A DNA stretch of 64,000 nucleotides from contig CANAJP010000001.1 in assembly GCA_947361615.1 (NCBI GenBank), positions 1 to 64,000 of the forward strand. Direction: 5' to 3'. Below the pieces are notes generated by a model. The model did no database searches, was not told the origin of the DNA, and saw only the letters and a program-made list of their open reading frames with translations. Source of the stretch: an uncultured Candidatus Melainabacteria bacterium (GTDB taxonomy: Bacteria > Cyanobacteriota > Vampirovibrionia > Gastranaerophilales > Gastranaerophilaceae). Both the position numbers and the translations under genes were made by a program. Shown here one piece after another: positions 8,760 to 17,513 of this stretch (the first letter of the stretch is position 1; every line of letters begins with the position of its first letter).

Positions 8760-11700
8760 AAGAGGTTAATTTTTCTATGCTATTACTCATCACGGTCAGC
8801 ATTCTTTCCATTTTGTCCACTTTTTGAACAACTGAAACATTGCTGTTTAATGATGATTGTTCCATTAGTTGGTCGATTTTGGCTTCAAGCCTGTCCATTC
8901 TTGATTGCTGTTCTTCAAAACGTTCTTCAAGGAGGTTAACGAGGGCAAATTTTTCAGGAACAGCTTTTCTAAGTTCTGAAAGGGCCTCAGAAACTTCATT
9001 GATTTCATCTGCTTTGTCGTTAATACTTTCAAAGGTATCAGATGCAGCGTCAACCCATTCACCAAGAAACATCATGACTTTGTGGAAAGTTTTATCCATT
9101 TCAGCAGAAGTTTCCAACATCTCTGTCATACGTTCCAATTTTTCAGCAAGTTCAGCGTTGAACTCTTTATTAGAAAGTTCAGAAATTCGTTCTTCAAGGT
9201 TAAACGCCATGTGGCTGAACGAAAGAAGCCCCTCGGTAATTGTTTTTTGCGCTTCATCAGAGTTCAAAAGCAGTTTGTTTGTTCTTGAACTGATACTTAC
9301 AATATCATCATTAAGTTTAAGAATACTGTTTTTTAACTGATAAATCTCAGCAGGCGTAAGGTTTTTGCTGATAGAATCAATTGAAGACGTAAGGTTATAA
9401 ATATTACGTGAAATTTGATTAATTTCTGAAGATGAAGTTGAAGAAGAAATATCGTTTAATACCAAACGCAACTTGGCAATATCGCTTTCAACATCCGCAA
9501 GAGTGTACGAGTATTCTGCTATCTCGTTTTGTTTAATCGTTTGGATTTGAGATTGCACCGTAATCAACTGTTTACTAAGTTCACCGGTTTTTTCTTCAAC
9601 AAAATCCTTAATTTCCTCGGTTTCTTCTACAAAATTTGCATTGCTGAACACTGAAACAACAGTATTAACCAAATCTTCCTTAATTTTTGCAGAATTTTCG
9701 TCGTGTTCGTCAATCGTTTTAGAAATTCCATCAATACGCTCTAAAAGTTTATCAATGTTGGCAGAAATACGTTCGTTTTCAGTGTTATCCTCTTGAGTGA
9801 GAATTTCTTGCTGTTCAAGGATAAGTTCTTTAATTTCTTCCAATTCATCTTCAAGCGCACTGCTGTCACTGGTTGCGACAAAAACATCCAATTTTGCATG
9901 AAGTTCTTTCAATAAATCACGATTATCTGAAAGAATTTCACTATTTTCGTCGATAATCTCCTGAGTTTCAACGATTAAATCTTTTTGCTCGGAAGCCGAA
10001 AGACTATTGGTCAAAAGTAAATCATTAGTTTTATCCAAAAGTTTTTTGTTTTCTAGCAATAGTTCTTTATTTTCCTTAATTGTAAGGTTATTGTTCATAA
10101 GAACATCGCTATTATCGACAAGGAGTTTTCTGTTACCCAGAATCAATTCTTTATTTTCACTAACACCAGCATTATTCTTCAAAAGAACATCACTACTATC
10201 CACAAGGAGCTTTCTATTACCGAGAAGTAACTCTTTATTTTCGCTAACAGCAAGGCTATTATTCAAAAGCATATCGTTACTGTCAGTAATAAGTTTTTTA
10301 TTTTCCAGCAACAGTTGCTGATTTTCAGCGATAAAACGACGATTTGCAATGACTTGTTGCGCAGTTTCGTCAATAGCTTCCCTGTTTTCCTTAACTAACT
10401 CCTGTGTTTCAAGCGATTTGTCAAAAAGCTCATCGAAATTATCTTCATAGTCTATTGAGGCAATAACATCAATCTTTGCGTCAAGTTCGTTGATAAGCCC
10501 AACAATCTTTTCATTAACTTTCAAAATCTGGGTATCTTGAATATTTTCAGTAGTTTCTGTAAGAGCGGAAGTTTTTTCACTAAGTTTTTCTAAATATTCC
10601 AAAAACTGAGAATTAACAACCTTTTGTGCCTGCGGAAACGCATCAAAATCTATCATTAAAATTCTATCAATTTTAGACTGAAGAATTTTCACAAGTTCTT
10701 GAGTTTCTTCATTTTGAATAGAAAGTTCTTCAAAATTAAGAGCATAATCCGTTCCAGCAATAACATCGAGCTTTGCGTTAAGACTTTCGAGAAGCTTCAA
10801 ACTCGCTTCACTAATTTCAGTTGTTTGAACGCCGGCTTTAATAAGGCGTTCATTGTTTACGTTAACTATTTCATACAAATCTCTGAACGACTGCGTAAAC
10901 TGCTGTTGCATTATAACTAACTTATCGCTGTAACTGAGCGAATTTTCATTCAATAATTCTTTCAACTCAGCAAATGATTTACTTAACTTCTCACCCGCTG
11001 CACTGGAAGTTTCACTATAAAGATTATTAAATCCGGTAATTAATTCATTCAAATCCTCTCCGAGATTATTAATATGTTCTTTATATTCAAGCCCGGAAAG
11101 TTTAAGGTTTTCTTCAAGGTTCATCACAGATTCTGCAACAACTTCGATTTTATCGTAGTATTGCTGAACTCTTTCAGATTCTTTTTGAAGCAATTCAGCC
11201 TCTTTGTTCTGAATATCAATCGCAATATCAGCAAACATACTCTTGACTTGCAAAACTTGTTCTTCAAGAAATTCGGTTTTTATATTGAAATTATTATTAA
11301 AAACATCAACTCTTTCAAATAAATCCGCAATATTTTTGCTGATATTCAGTTCCTGCACAGCAGCTATAATATCTGAATTCTGATTTTGTTCTGTGTAACC
11401 AATAACAGTATTTACCGATTTATTAATAATATTAGCCGCATCCTGTAATTTTTTAATTTCAAGCAGAGTATCACTCGCTGAAATAGTTATAGCGTCAAAG
11501 TTTTTCTGCAAAACACCCGACGTTACAGCAGGAATTTTATCTGCTTTATTCAACGCCTCAGCGATAGAAGCTTTAATTGTCTCAAGATCATGAGCATATT
11601 CAGTGTTAGCTTCCTCAAGCGCTTTAAACTGTTCTTGAAGCGTAGATTTTAAGAAAGAACTATCCTGCTTCAACTCACATTGATTAGAGTCAAGAATTTC

Positions 11701-12291
11701 TTTTACAGCTGCATATCTACTTTCAAGAAGCTCTTTATAGAAATTCGTCTGTGAAACGACATTTTCATTGATAAGTTTAAGATTTTCAGCTAAAACTGCA
11801 ACTTTTTGCGAACTTTCTTCCTGCGCCGCTTTAGCATAAAAACCGGCTTCCTGTTGAAAAATTTTAAGCCCGTCTAAAATGCTGGAGAGTTCCTCCTGTG
11901 CAGCTCTGAAATTTTTATCAGACATTTCCGAAAACTTATTCTCAACATCATCAACTCTCGCAATCAAATTAGTAAAAGAAGTATTAAACATTCCGGAAAT
12001 CTGTTGAAATTTTTCCTGTATAATCTGCGCGTTTTTTTCAGCAAGTTCGTCACCTGCGGCCTCTTTTTTAAGTTCTTTTATCAATTCAACAACATTAAAA
12101 ATTTTATTATCAAGAGATTCTTTAAAATCAACAACAGAATTTCTGACGAGAATAAGTTCGTCTGCATCGGAAATCTCTTCCAGTTTGCCATTAATCTCCT
12201 GCAAAGATTTTCTTAAAATCTGTACATTAACCAGACTGCTGGCCTTTAAATCATCAATAACCTCTATAACATTATTAAAATCTCTTGTCAT
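8749..12291 (-). CDS. very long coiled-coil protein (1180 aa) with internal 28-aa tandem repeats
   Basis: Single long ORF, heptad-rich, no TM or signal peptide evident; repeats SENKELLLGNRKLLVDSSDVLLKNNAGV and similar. Confidence 0.8.
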   Translation of the reverse strand: MTRDFNNVIEVIDDLKASSLVNVQILRKSLQEINGKLEEISDADELILVRNSVVDFKESLDNKIFNVVELIKELKKEAAGDELAEKNAQIIQEKFQQISGMFNTSFTNLIARVDDVENKFSEMSDKNFRAAQEELSSILDGLKIFQQEAGFYAKAAQEESSQKVAVLAENLKLINENVVSQTNFYKELLESRYAAVKEILDSNQCELKQDSSFLKSTLQEQFKALEEANTEYAHDLETIKASIAEALNKADKIPAVTSGVLQKNFDAITISASDTLLEIKKLQDAANIINKSVNTVIGYTEQNQNSDIIAAVQELNISKNIADLFERVDVFNNNFNIKTEFLEEQVLQVKSMFADIAIDIQNKEAELLQKESERVQQYYDKIEVVAESVMNLEENLKLSGLEYKEHINNLGEDLNELITGFNNLYSETSSAAGEKLSKSFAELKELLNENSLSYSDKLVIMQQQFTQSFRDLYEIVNVNNERLIKAGVQTTEISEASLKLLESLNAKLDVIAGTDYALNFEELSIQNEETQELVKILQSKIDRILMIDFDAFPQAQKVVNSQFLEYLEKLSEKTSALTETTENIQDTQILKVNEKIVGLINELDAKIDVIASIDYEDNFDELFDKSLETQELVKENREAIDETAQQVIANRRFIAENQQLLLENKKLITDSNDMLLNNSLAVSENKELLLGNRKLLVDSSDVLLKNNAGVSENKELILGNRKLLVDNSDVLMNNNLTIKENKELLLENKKLLDKTNDLLLTNSLSASEQKDLIVETQEIIDENSEILSDNRDLLKELHAKLDVFVATSDSSALEDELEEIKELILEQQEILTQEDNTENERISANIDKLLERIDGISKTIDEHDENSAKIKEDLVNTVVSVFSNANFVEETEEIKDFVEEKTGELSKQLITVQSQIQTIKQNEIAEYSYTLADVESDIAKLRLVLNDISSSTSSSEINQISRNIYNLTSSIDSISKNLTPAEIYQLKNSILKLNDDIVSISSRTNKLLLNSDEAQKTITEGLLSFSHMAFNLEERISELSNKEFNAELAEKLERMTEMLETSAEMDKTFHKVMMFLGEWVDAASDTFESINDKADEINEVSEALSELRKAVPEKFALVNLLEERFEEQQSRMDRLEAKIDQLMEQSSLNSNVSVVQKVDKMERMLTVMSNSIEKLTSYVD
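10000..10325 (-). repeat. tandem ~84-bp in-frame coding repeats (about 4 recognisable units)
   Basis: Recurring plus-strand unit of the form ctttattttc..taac.....ttattcaaaag.a.at.gct..t.....aag.ag.tt.ct.tta. Confidence 0.8.
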
Positions 12292-12321
12292 TTTTATTCT
12301 CTTTAATTTTACACAGTAATT

Positions 12322-12439
12322 GCCCGAGCAAGACTCGCGATAAGGAATGTGAGCGAGTCTTGTGAGTGGAGTATTAGACAGCGCAGTCGCGGGTTGGCTT
12401 GCGTGAGCAAGACAAGCAGGCGACGAAGAACTGCTTTTT
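12322..12439 (+). ncRNA. structured RNA-like repeat, copy B
   Basis: CAAGACTCGC/GCGAGTCTTG hairpin plus GTCGC-GGG-TTG-G-CTTGC-GTGA-GCAAG-A-CAA-GCAG-GCGAC; 3' AAGCAG...CTGCTTTTT. Confidence 0.6.
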
Positions 12440-12575
12440 CCCCTATTGTGATTTTACCAGAACAATAGCATTTTTAGCAAGAATGTTAATATGTATTACA
12501 ATTTAGGGATAAAAATGTCCTGAAAAAATATTAGTGGTAAAATATCAATATATAAGAAATAGGGATTAAAAGAAG

Positions 12576-12788
12576 ATGAGTTATATAACTATAGACAAAA
12601 CTAAATGCAAGGCTTGTTATTTATGCCTTAGCGAATGCCCTAAAAAACTTTTAAAAATAGGGAACGAAGTTAATCACCTCGGTGAAAAACTTGTAGAATT
12701 TAACGACCCGAACCACGAATGTTTGGGCTGCGCAATGTGTGCTACAAGATGTCCTGATATGGCAATTACGGGAGTTTACAAAGAATAA
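12576..12788 (+). CDS. korD: 4Fe-4S ferredoxin subunit of 2-oxoacid:ferredoxin oxidoreductase
   Basis: Two CxxCxxCxxxCP clusters (CKACYLCLSECP, CLGCAMCATRCP); first gene of the kor operon. Confidence 0.9.
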   Translation: MSYITIDKTKCKACYLCLSECPKKLLKIGNEVNHLGEKLVEFNDPNHECLGCAMCATRCPDMAITGVYKE

Positions 12789-13852
12789 TGGCAGAATTAA
12801 CAATCGGAAAAAAGATTTTAACCAAAGGTAACTACGCAATAGCACACGCTGCGGTTCTTGCCGGATGCGAATGCTACTTCGGTTATCCAATCACTCCGCA
12901 AAGCGAAATCGGAGAATATTTAAGCGTAAAAATGCAGGAAGAAGGACGCGCGTTCGTATGCGCAGAAAGCGAACTTTCTGCAATAAATATGGTTATGGGT
13001 GCTTGCTCTACAGGTGCCAAAGCAATGACTTCATCTTCATCCTGTGCAGTAGCATTAATGCAAGAAGCAATTGCCTGCGCTTGTACTGATGAATTACCTG
13101 TTGTTTTAATAAGCGTTATGAGAGGCGGCCCGGGATTAGGATATATCTACCCGTCACAGGGCGATTATAATCAGGCAACAATTACAGGCGGAAACGGCGA
13201 CTTTAGAACAATCGTTCTTGCTCCATCAACAGTTCAAGAATGCGTTGACCTCACTTACAAAGCTTTCCACCTCGCACACAAATATCGCAACCCGACCATT
13301 CTGCTTGCTGACGGTTTAATGGGACAAATGATGGAACCTGTTGAATTCAAACCGTATCCGTACGAAGAAATCGACCATTCCGACTGGGCATTAACAGGCG
13401 CGAAAGGCAGACCGGCGCGCTCAATCAAATCTCTAGGGGTTGATGTTGACAAACAATGCGAACACATCAAAAACCTCTTCGCAAAGTACAAAAAAATCGA
13501 AGAAAACGAAACAGAATGGGAAGAATTTGACACAGAAGACGCAGATATCATTCTCATGAGTTTTGGAAGCCCTTCACGCGGCGTTAAATCTGCGGTAAAA
13601 GAACTTAGAAAACAAGGTTTGAAAGTTGGTTTCTTCCGTCCGATAACCCTATTCCCATTCCCGCACAAACGCCTTGCGGAACTTGCACAACGTGTGAAAA
13701 AATTCGTGGTTATCGAAATCAATATGGGACAAATGGTTCGTGATGTCCGTTTAGCCGTAAACGGCGCTGCAAAGGTCGAACAAATTAACAAACCGGTCGG
13801 CGCTCCAATCGACGTCGAAACCATTATAGAAGAAGTTAAAAGGATGATATAA
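12788..13852 (+). CDS. korA: 2-oxoacid:ferredoxin oxidoreductase alpha subunit
   Basis: GCECYFGYPITPQSEIGEYLS; RGGPGLGYIYPSQGDYNQA. Confidence 0.92.
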   Translation: MAELTIGKKILTKGNYAIAHAAVLAGCECYFGYPITPQSEIGEYLSVKMQEEGRAFVCAESELSAINMVMGACSTGAKAMTSSSSCAVALMQEAIACACTDELPVVLISVMRGGPGLGYIYPSQGDYNQATITGGNGDFRTIVLAPSTVQECVDLTYKAFHLAHKYRNPTILLADGLMGQMMEPVEFKPYPYEEIDHSDWALTGAKGRPARSIKSLGVDVDKQCEHIKNLFAKYKKIEENETEWEEFDTEDADIILMSFGSPSRGVKSAVKELRKQGLKVGFFRPITLFPFPHKRLAELAQRVKKFVVIEINMGQMVRDVRLAVNGAAKVEQINKPVGAPIDVETIIEEVKRMI

Positions 13853-13854
13853 TT

Positions 13855-14613
13855 ATGGCAGTACAAACATTTAAAGTTCCTGACTCAATAAAAAAAGATA
13901 TGAGATACTCATTCTGCCCCGGTTGCGACCACGGCGTAGCTGTCAGACTCGTAGCAGAAGTTTTGGACGAATTAGGATTGAGAGAAAATACTGTAGCACC
14001 GGCTTCTATCGGATGTTCTGTGTGCCTGTATGATTTTCTTGATATAGATATGGTTGAAGCTCCGCACGGCAGAGCTTTAGCAAGCGCAACAGGTATCAAA
14101 CGTGCTCATCCTGAAAAATTCGTTTTCACATATCAAGGTGACGGCGACTTCGCCTCAATCGGGCTTGCAGAAAGCTTGCACGCAGCGCTTCGCGGTGAAA
14201 AACTTAGCGCAATTTGTATTAACAACACAACCTATGGTATGACAGGCGGTCAAATGGGACCAACCTCTTTAATCGGGCAAGTCACGACAACCTCAACAAT
14301 GGGAAGAACAGTGGAAAACTACGGCTACCCGATAAAAATCGCAGAACACGTTGCTTTATGTGACGGTACAGCTTACAGCGCAAGAGTTTCACTCGATACG
14401 GTTGCAAACATAAGAAAAGCCAAACAAGCTATCAAAAAAGCCTTTGAAGTTCAACTAAAGGGCCTCGGCTTCGGCTTTGTTGAAATCCTTTCAACCTGCC
14501 CGACAAACTGGCACATGACACCTCAACAAGCTCACGAAAGAGTCAGAAACGAAATGATGAAAGTTTTCGTTCCGGGTGTATACAAAGACATTACAGCAAA
14601 CAAACAGGATTAA
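13855..14613 (+). CDS. korB: 2-oxoacid:ferredoxin oxidoreductase beta subunit (TPP-binding)
   Basis: YSFCPGCDHGVAVRLVAE; YQGDGDFASIGLAES; NNTTYGMTGGQMGPTS. Confidence 0.92.
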   Translation: MAVQTFKVPDSIKKDMRYSFCPGCDHGVAVRLVAEVLDELGLRENTVAPASIGCSVCLYDFLDIDMVEAPHGRALASATGIKRAHPEKFVFTYQGDGDFASIGLAESLHAALRGEKLSAICINNTTYGMTGGQMGPTSLIGQVTTTSTMGRTVENYGYPIKIAEHVALCDGTAYSARVSLDTVANIRKAKQAIKKAFEVQLKGLGFGFVEILSTCPTNWHMTPQQAHERVRNEMMKVFVPGVYKDITANKQD

Positions 14614-14617
14614 TTTT

Positions 14618-15163
14618 ATGGAAAAGAATTTTATAATCGCCGGTTTTGGCGGACAAGGTGTACTACTCGCAGGTGAAGTTCTTGCAAACGCGTTCATGCT
14701 TGCCGATAAACATGTTACGTGGTATCCAAGCTACGGTGCAGAAATGCGCGGCGGAACAGTTAACTGCGAAATCGTTATGAGTGACGAAGAAGTCAGCGCT
14801 GTTAACAAAAAAGATTTAGACTTTTTGGTTGCACTAAACCAGTTATCATTTGATAAATTCTTGCCTAAACTAAAAAAAGGAGCAACAGTAATAGCAAACT
14901 CAACACTTGTTAAAAAATCTCAACCAATTGAGGGAATAAATTACGTATTTGCTCCTCTATCAGAACTTGCAACAGAGCTTGGCAACGTTAAAATGACAAA
15001 TATTCTTTCACTGGGGCTTCTTGCAAAAGAATTGGGATTTGAAAACCTTGAACTGCTTGAACAAGCATTAGACAATGTTTTGCCACCTCATAGAAAAAAT
15101 CTTTTACCACTTAACTTCAAAGCCTTAAAATTAGGCTATACATACGATTTGGTCAAACAATAG
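14618..15163 (+). CDS. korC: 2-oxoacid:ferredoxin oxidoreductase gamma subunit
   Basis: FIIAGFGGQGVLLAGEVLANA; SYGAEMRGGTVNCEI; ATG at 14618. Confidence 0.92.
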   Translation: MEKNFIIAGFGGQGVLLAGEVLANAFMLADKHVTWYPSYGAEMRGGTVNCEIVMSDEEVSAVNKKDLDFLVALNQLSFDKFLPKLKKGATVIANSTLVKKSQPIEGINYVFAPLSELATELGNVKMTNILSLGLLAKELGFENLELLEQALDNVLPPHRKNLLPLNFKALKLGYTYDLVKQ

Positions 15164-15281
15164 CAACAAAATCACCTAAAAAGCCGATTTATATCTTTTC
15201 AAAAGGTACTATCATCTAATATGTGAAAGGTTAAGTAAAACAAAGACATCCTTTGGCTAAATATTGGATTTATGAGGTATT

Positions 15282-15509
15282 ATGAAAGAAAAGCTAAAAC
15301 AATCAATTCGTGAAAAAGAAATGCAGATGGCAAAACTTGCACCGTTGATTGATAAAAACCCTGTTTGTTCAAATTTATTTAATAAAGTATTAATAGAAAA
15401 AGCTGTGTTAAGAAAACAGCTTGAAGAATTGAATAGCGACACATTTTTTGGCCGCGTAAAACGCTTTCTGCCTAAAAATCAAACTTTGATTTGTGACTAT
15501 TTTAAATAA
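15282..15509 (+). CDS. small hypothetical protein (75 aa)
   Basis: ORF with ATG and upstream GGTATT/GAGG. Confidence 0.45.
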   Translation: MKEKLKQSIREKEMQMAKLAPLIDKNPVCSNLFNKVLIEKAVLRKQLEELNSDTFFGRVKRFLPKNQTLICDYFK

Positions 15510-15585
15510 GCAGGGTCGACCCTAGCACTCCTTATACGCACATCAAACTTTTCTGCAACAAGGTGTAGGAAAGGAGGGCAAAGCA

Positions 15586-15669
15586 ATGACAGAAGAAATT
15601 ATGAAAATAATAAAAGGCATCCTAGTCATTTTAGGACACCTAATATTAATTTTATCTTCATTATTGTAG
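15586..15669 (+). CDS. unannotated 27-aa hydrophobic peptide, type I toxin-like
   Basis: MTEEIMKIIKGILVILGHLILILSSLL; SD AAAGGAGGG 8 nt upstream; nested inside a region with complementary ends and a terminator. Confidence 0.5.
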   Translation: MTEEIMKIIKGILVILGHLILILSSLL

Positions 15670-15679
15670 GGTCTGCAAA

Positions 15680-15712
15680 GGGCTATCTGAACCATAGCCC
15701 ACCCTGCTTTTA
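15680..15712 (+). terminator. terminator-like hairpin after the small ORF
   Basis: GGGCTAT-CTGAACC-ATAGCCC followed by ACCCTGCTTTT. Confidence 0.7.
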
Positions 15713-15742
15713 TTATAACTCATTTAATTAAAATTTCAACCC

Positions 15743-17485
15743 CTATGATAAAGTTTCCTGCACAACTTTTTGCGAAATCGGCAAAGTAAAACCGAATGTT
15801 GAGCCAACGCCGACTTGTGATGTCACAAAAACTTTTCCGCTGTGGTGTTTTTCTATCGTCGTTTTAACAAGTTGTAAGCCCAAACCTGTGCCTTTAATCG
15901 TATGGGTTGCGTTTTCGACACGATAAAATCTGTCGAAAAGTTTCTTCAAATGTTCAGGTGCAATTCCACAGCCCTCATCTGTTACGCTGATTTTAACATC
16001 ATCTCCTTCACGTTCAAGACGAACTGTAATCGTCGAATTTTCAGGCGAATATTTTATTGCGTTCGAAAGCAAATTCGTCAATGCGCGCTGAATACTGTTG
16101 TAATTGAACATAAAGTTCGGGAATTCACCCGTTTTTTGTACAACCATTTTAATATTATTTTGCTCTAACAAAATCTGAACCTGTTTTGTCGCTGTTTCAA
16201 CGAGTTCCACGATATTATTTGGAAGCATTTCAAGTTCGTAGTCAGAATCCAATCTTGAAAAATCAAGAATATCATTAACCATACTGTTAAGCCTTATAAT
16301 TTCTTGATTAAGGGTTCCGAGGAATTCTTTTTGCGTTGCAGCGTCGAACTCATCACCGTAATTATAAAGCGTATCGATATAGCTTCTGAGAACCGTCACA
16401 GGTGTTCTCAGTTCGTGTGAAACGTTTGAAATAAATTGAGAACGCATTGTATCAATTTCGGTTTCTTTCGTAATGTCGATAAGAACTATTATGTATCCCA
16501 AATAATCATGATTGCGCGTAAACATCGGGGATACAATCGATTTGATAATTCTTTTATCAACCTGAATATTAAAAACAGACGGTGCTTTTTCGCGCTCTTC
16601 AATAGGAAGCGCATTGAATTCCGCAATTTTTTCACGGAAACAGAAATTTCCCTCTGTATCGATATAGTCTTGAATATTACTATCTAAAATTTGTTCGTTA
16701 TCAAGTTCAAGAAGATTTTGAGCATGCGGGTTAACAAGAACAACGTTGTCATTGTTATCACAAACAACAACGCCGTTAGCAATATTCATAAGTACAGCTT
16801 CAAACTTGTTCCTTTCAAGTCGTAACTGTTCAAAATTTTCTTCACCGTACGCATGAAGCTTGCCAGACATTTCATTAAAAGCGTTAAAAAGTGCCCGAAC
16901 TTCGCGGCTTACTTCCTGTCTTTCAATCTGATAGCCGAATTCACCTGTCGTAATCTTATCTACACCATCTTTAAGCATACGGAGTTCGCGCGTTGTAAGG
17001 TATGTGCTGATAAGGATTACAGAGGCAAAAATCAACCATGCAAGCGCAAAAACAGAAAAGATTGAAAAACGCGTTGCTGAAAAAGTCTTATCCAAAACAT
17101 TCGCACTAAAAACTATTGTCAAAGACCCACCGGATTTTCGAGGGGTCACGATAGAAAAAGTTTTGTCATTACTCTGAAGCTTATTTCCTTCACTTAAAAC
17201 GAGGTTTCCAGCCTCATCAATATATTTTATTGCCAGAATATTATCACTATCGCCAATAATTGTTTTCAAAAACGCACCGAGTTCGTTCTTTCTGGCAATT
17301 TCGGCGGACGAATCCGCGATAGTCTTAGCAACAATTTCGCCATAATTCTGATAGCTTTCTTTGAGGTTATTTTGAATATTAAAACAGGTTAAAATCCCGA
17401 TTCCCACAATCAAAAACGTACTGGACAACAACCCCGCAATAATTAGTTTGTTCTGTTTTGTAATACTGACTTCTCTATCTTCCAT
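15743..17485 (-). CDS. membrane sensor histidine kinase (HAMP-PAS-HisKA-HATPase)
   Basis: SQFISNVSHELRTPVTVLRSYIDTL H-box; DEGCGIAPEHLKKLFDRFYR; GTGLGLQLVK. Confidence 0.93.
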   Translation of the reverse strand: MEDREVSITKQNKLIIAGLLSSTFLIVGIGILTCFNIQNNLKESYQNYGEIVAKTIADSSAEIARKNELGAFLKTIIGDSDNILAIKYIDEAGNLVLSEGNKLQSNDKTFSIVTPRKSGGSLTIVFSANVLDKTFSATRFSIFSVFALAWLIFASVILISTYLTTRELRMLKDGVDKITTGEFGYQIERQEVSREVRALFNAFNEMSGKLHAYGEENFEQLRLERNKFEAVLMNIANGVVVCDNNDNVVLVNPHAQNLLELDNEQILDSNIQDYIDTEGNFCFREKIAEFNALPIEEREKAPSVFNIQVDKRIIKSIVSPMFTRNHDYLGYIIVLIDITKETEIDTMRSQFISNVSHELRTPVTVLRSYIDTLYNYGDEFDAATQKEFLGTLNQEIIRLNSMVNDILDFSRLDSDYELEMLPNNIVELVETATKQVQILLEQNNIKMVVQKTGEFPNFMFNYNSIQRALTNLLSNAIKYSPENSTITVRLEREGDDVKISVTDEGCGIAPEHLKKLFDRFYRVENATHTIKGTGLGLQLVKTTIEKHHSGKVFVTSQVGVGSTFGFTLPISQKVVQETLS

Positions 17486-17513
17486 AACAAAATTATAGCA
17501 CTAAAATAGCCAG

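Noticed and set aside
8840-9340. Plus-strand ORF of 166 aa opposite the coiled-coil gene
   Set aside because: Low-complexity Ser-rich shadow of the minus-strand coding frame; no RBS or recognisable domain.
10000-10325. Regular ~84-bp repeats considered as CRISPR or MITE tandem array
   Set aside because: They are in-frame coding repeats of a coiled-coil protein, with 28-aa periodicity equal to four heptads.
13255-14099. Minus-strand ORFs opposite korA/korB
   Set aside because: Shadow ORFs inside strongly conserved coding sequence.
15508-15709. 6S RNA interpretation of the ~200-nt region with complementary ends
   Set aside because: Only 9 bp close the ends, and a strong SD plus a hydrophobic ORF occupies the centre; not excluded without a covariance-model search, but less likely.
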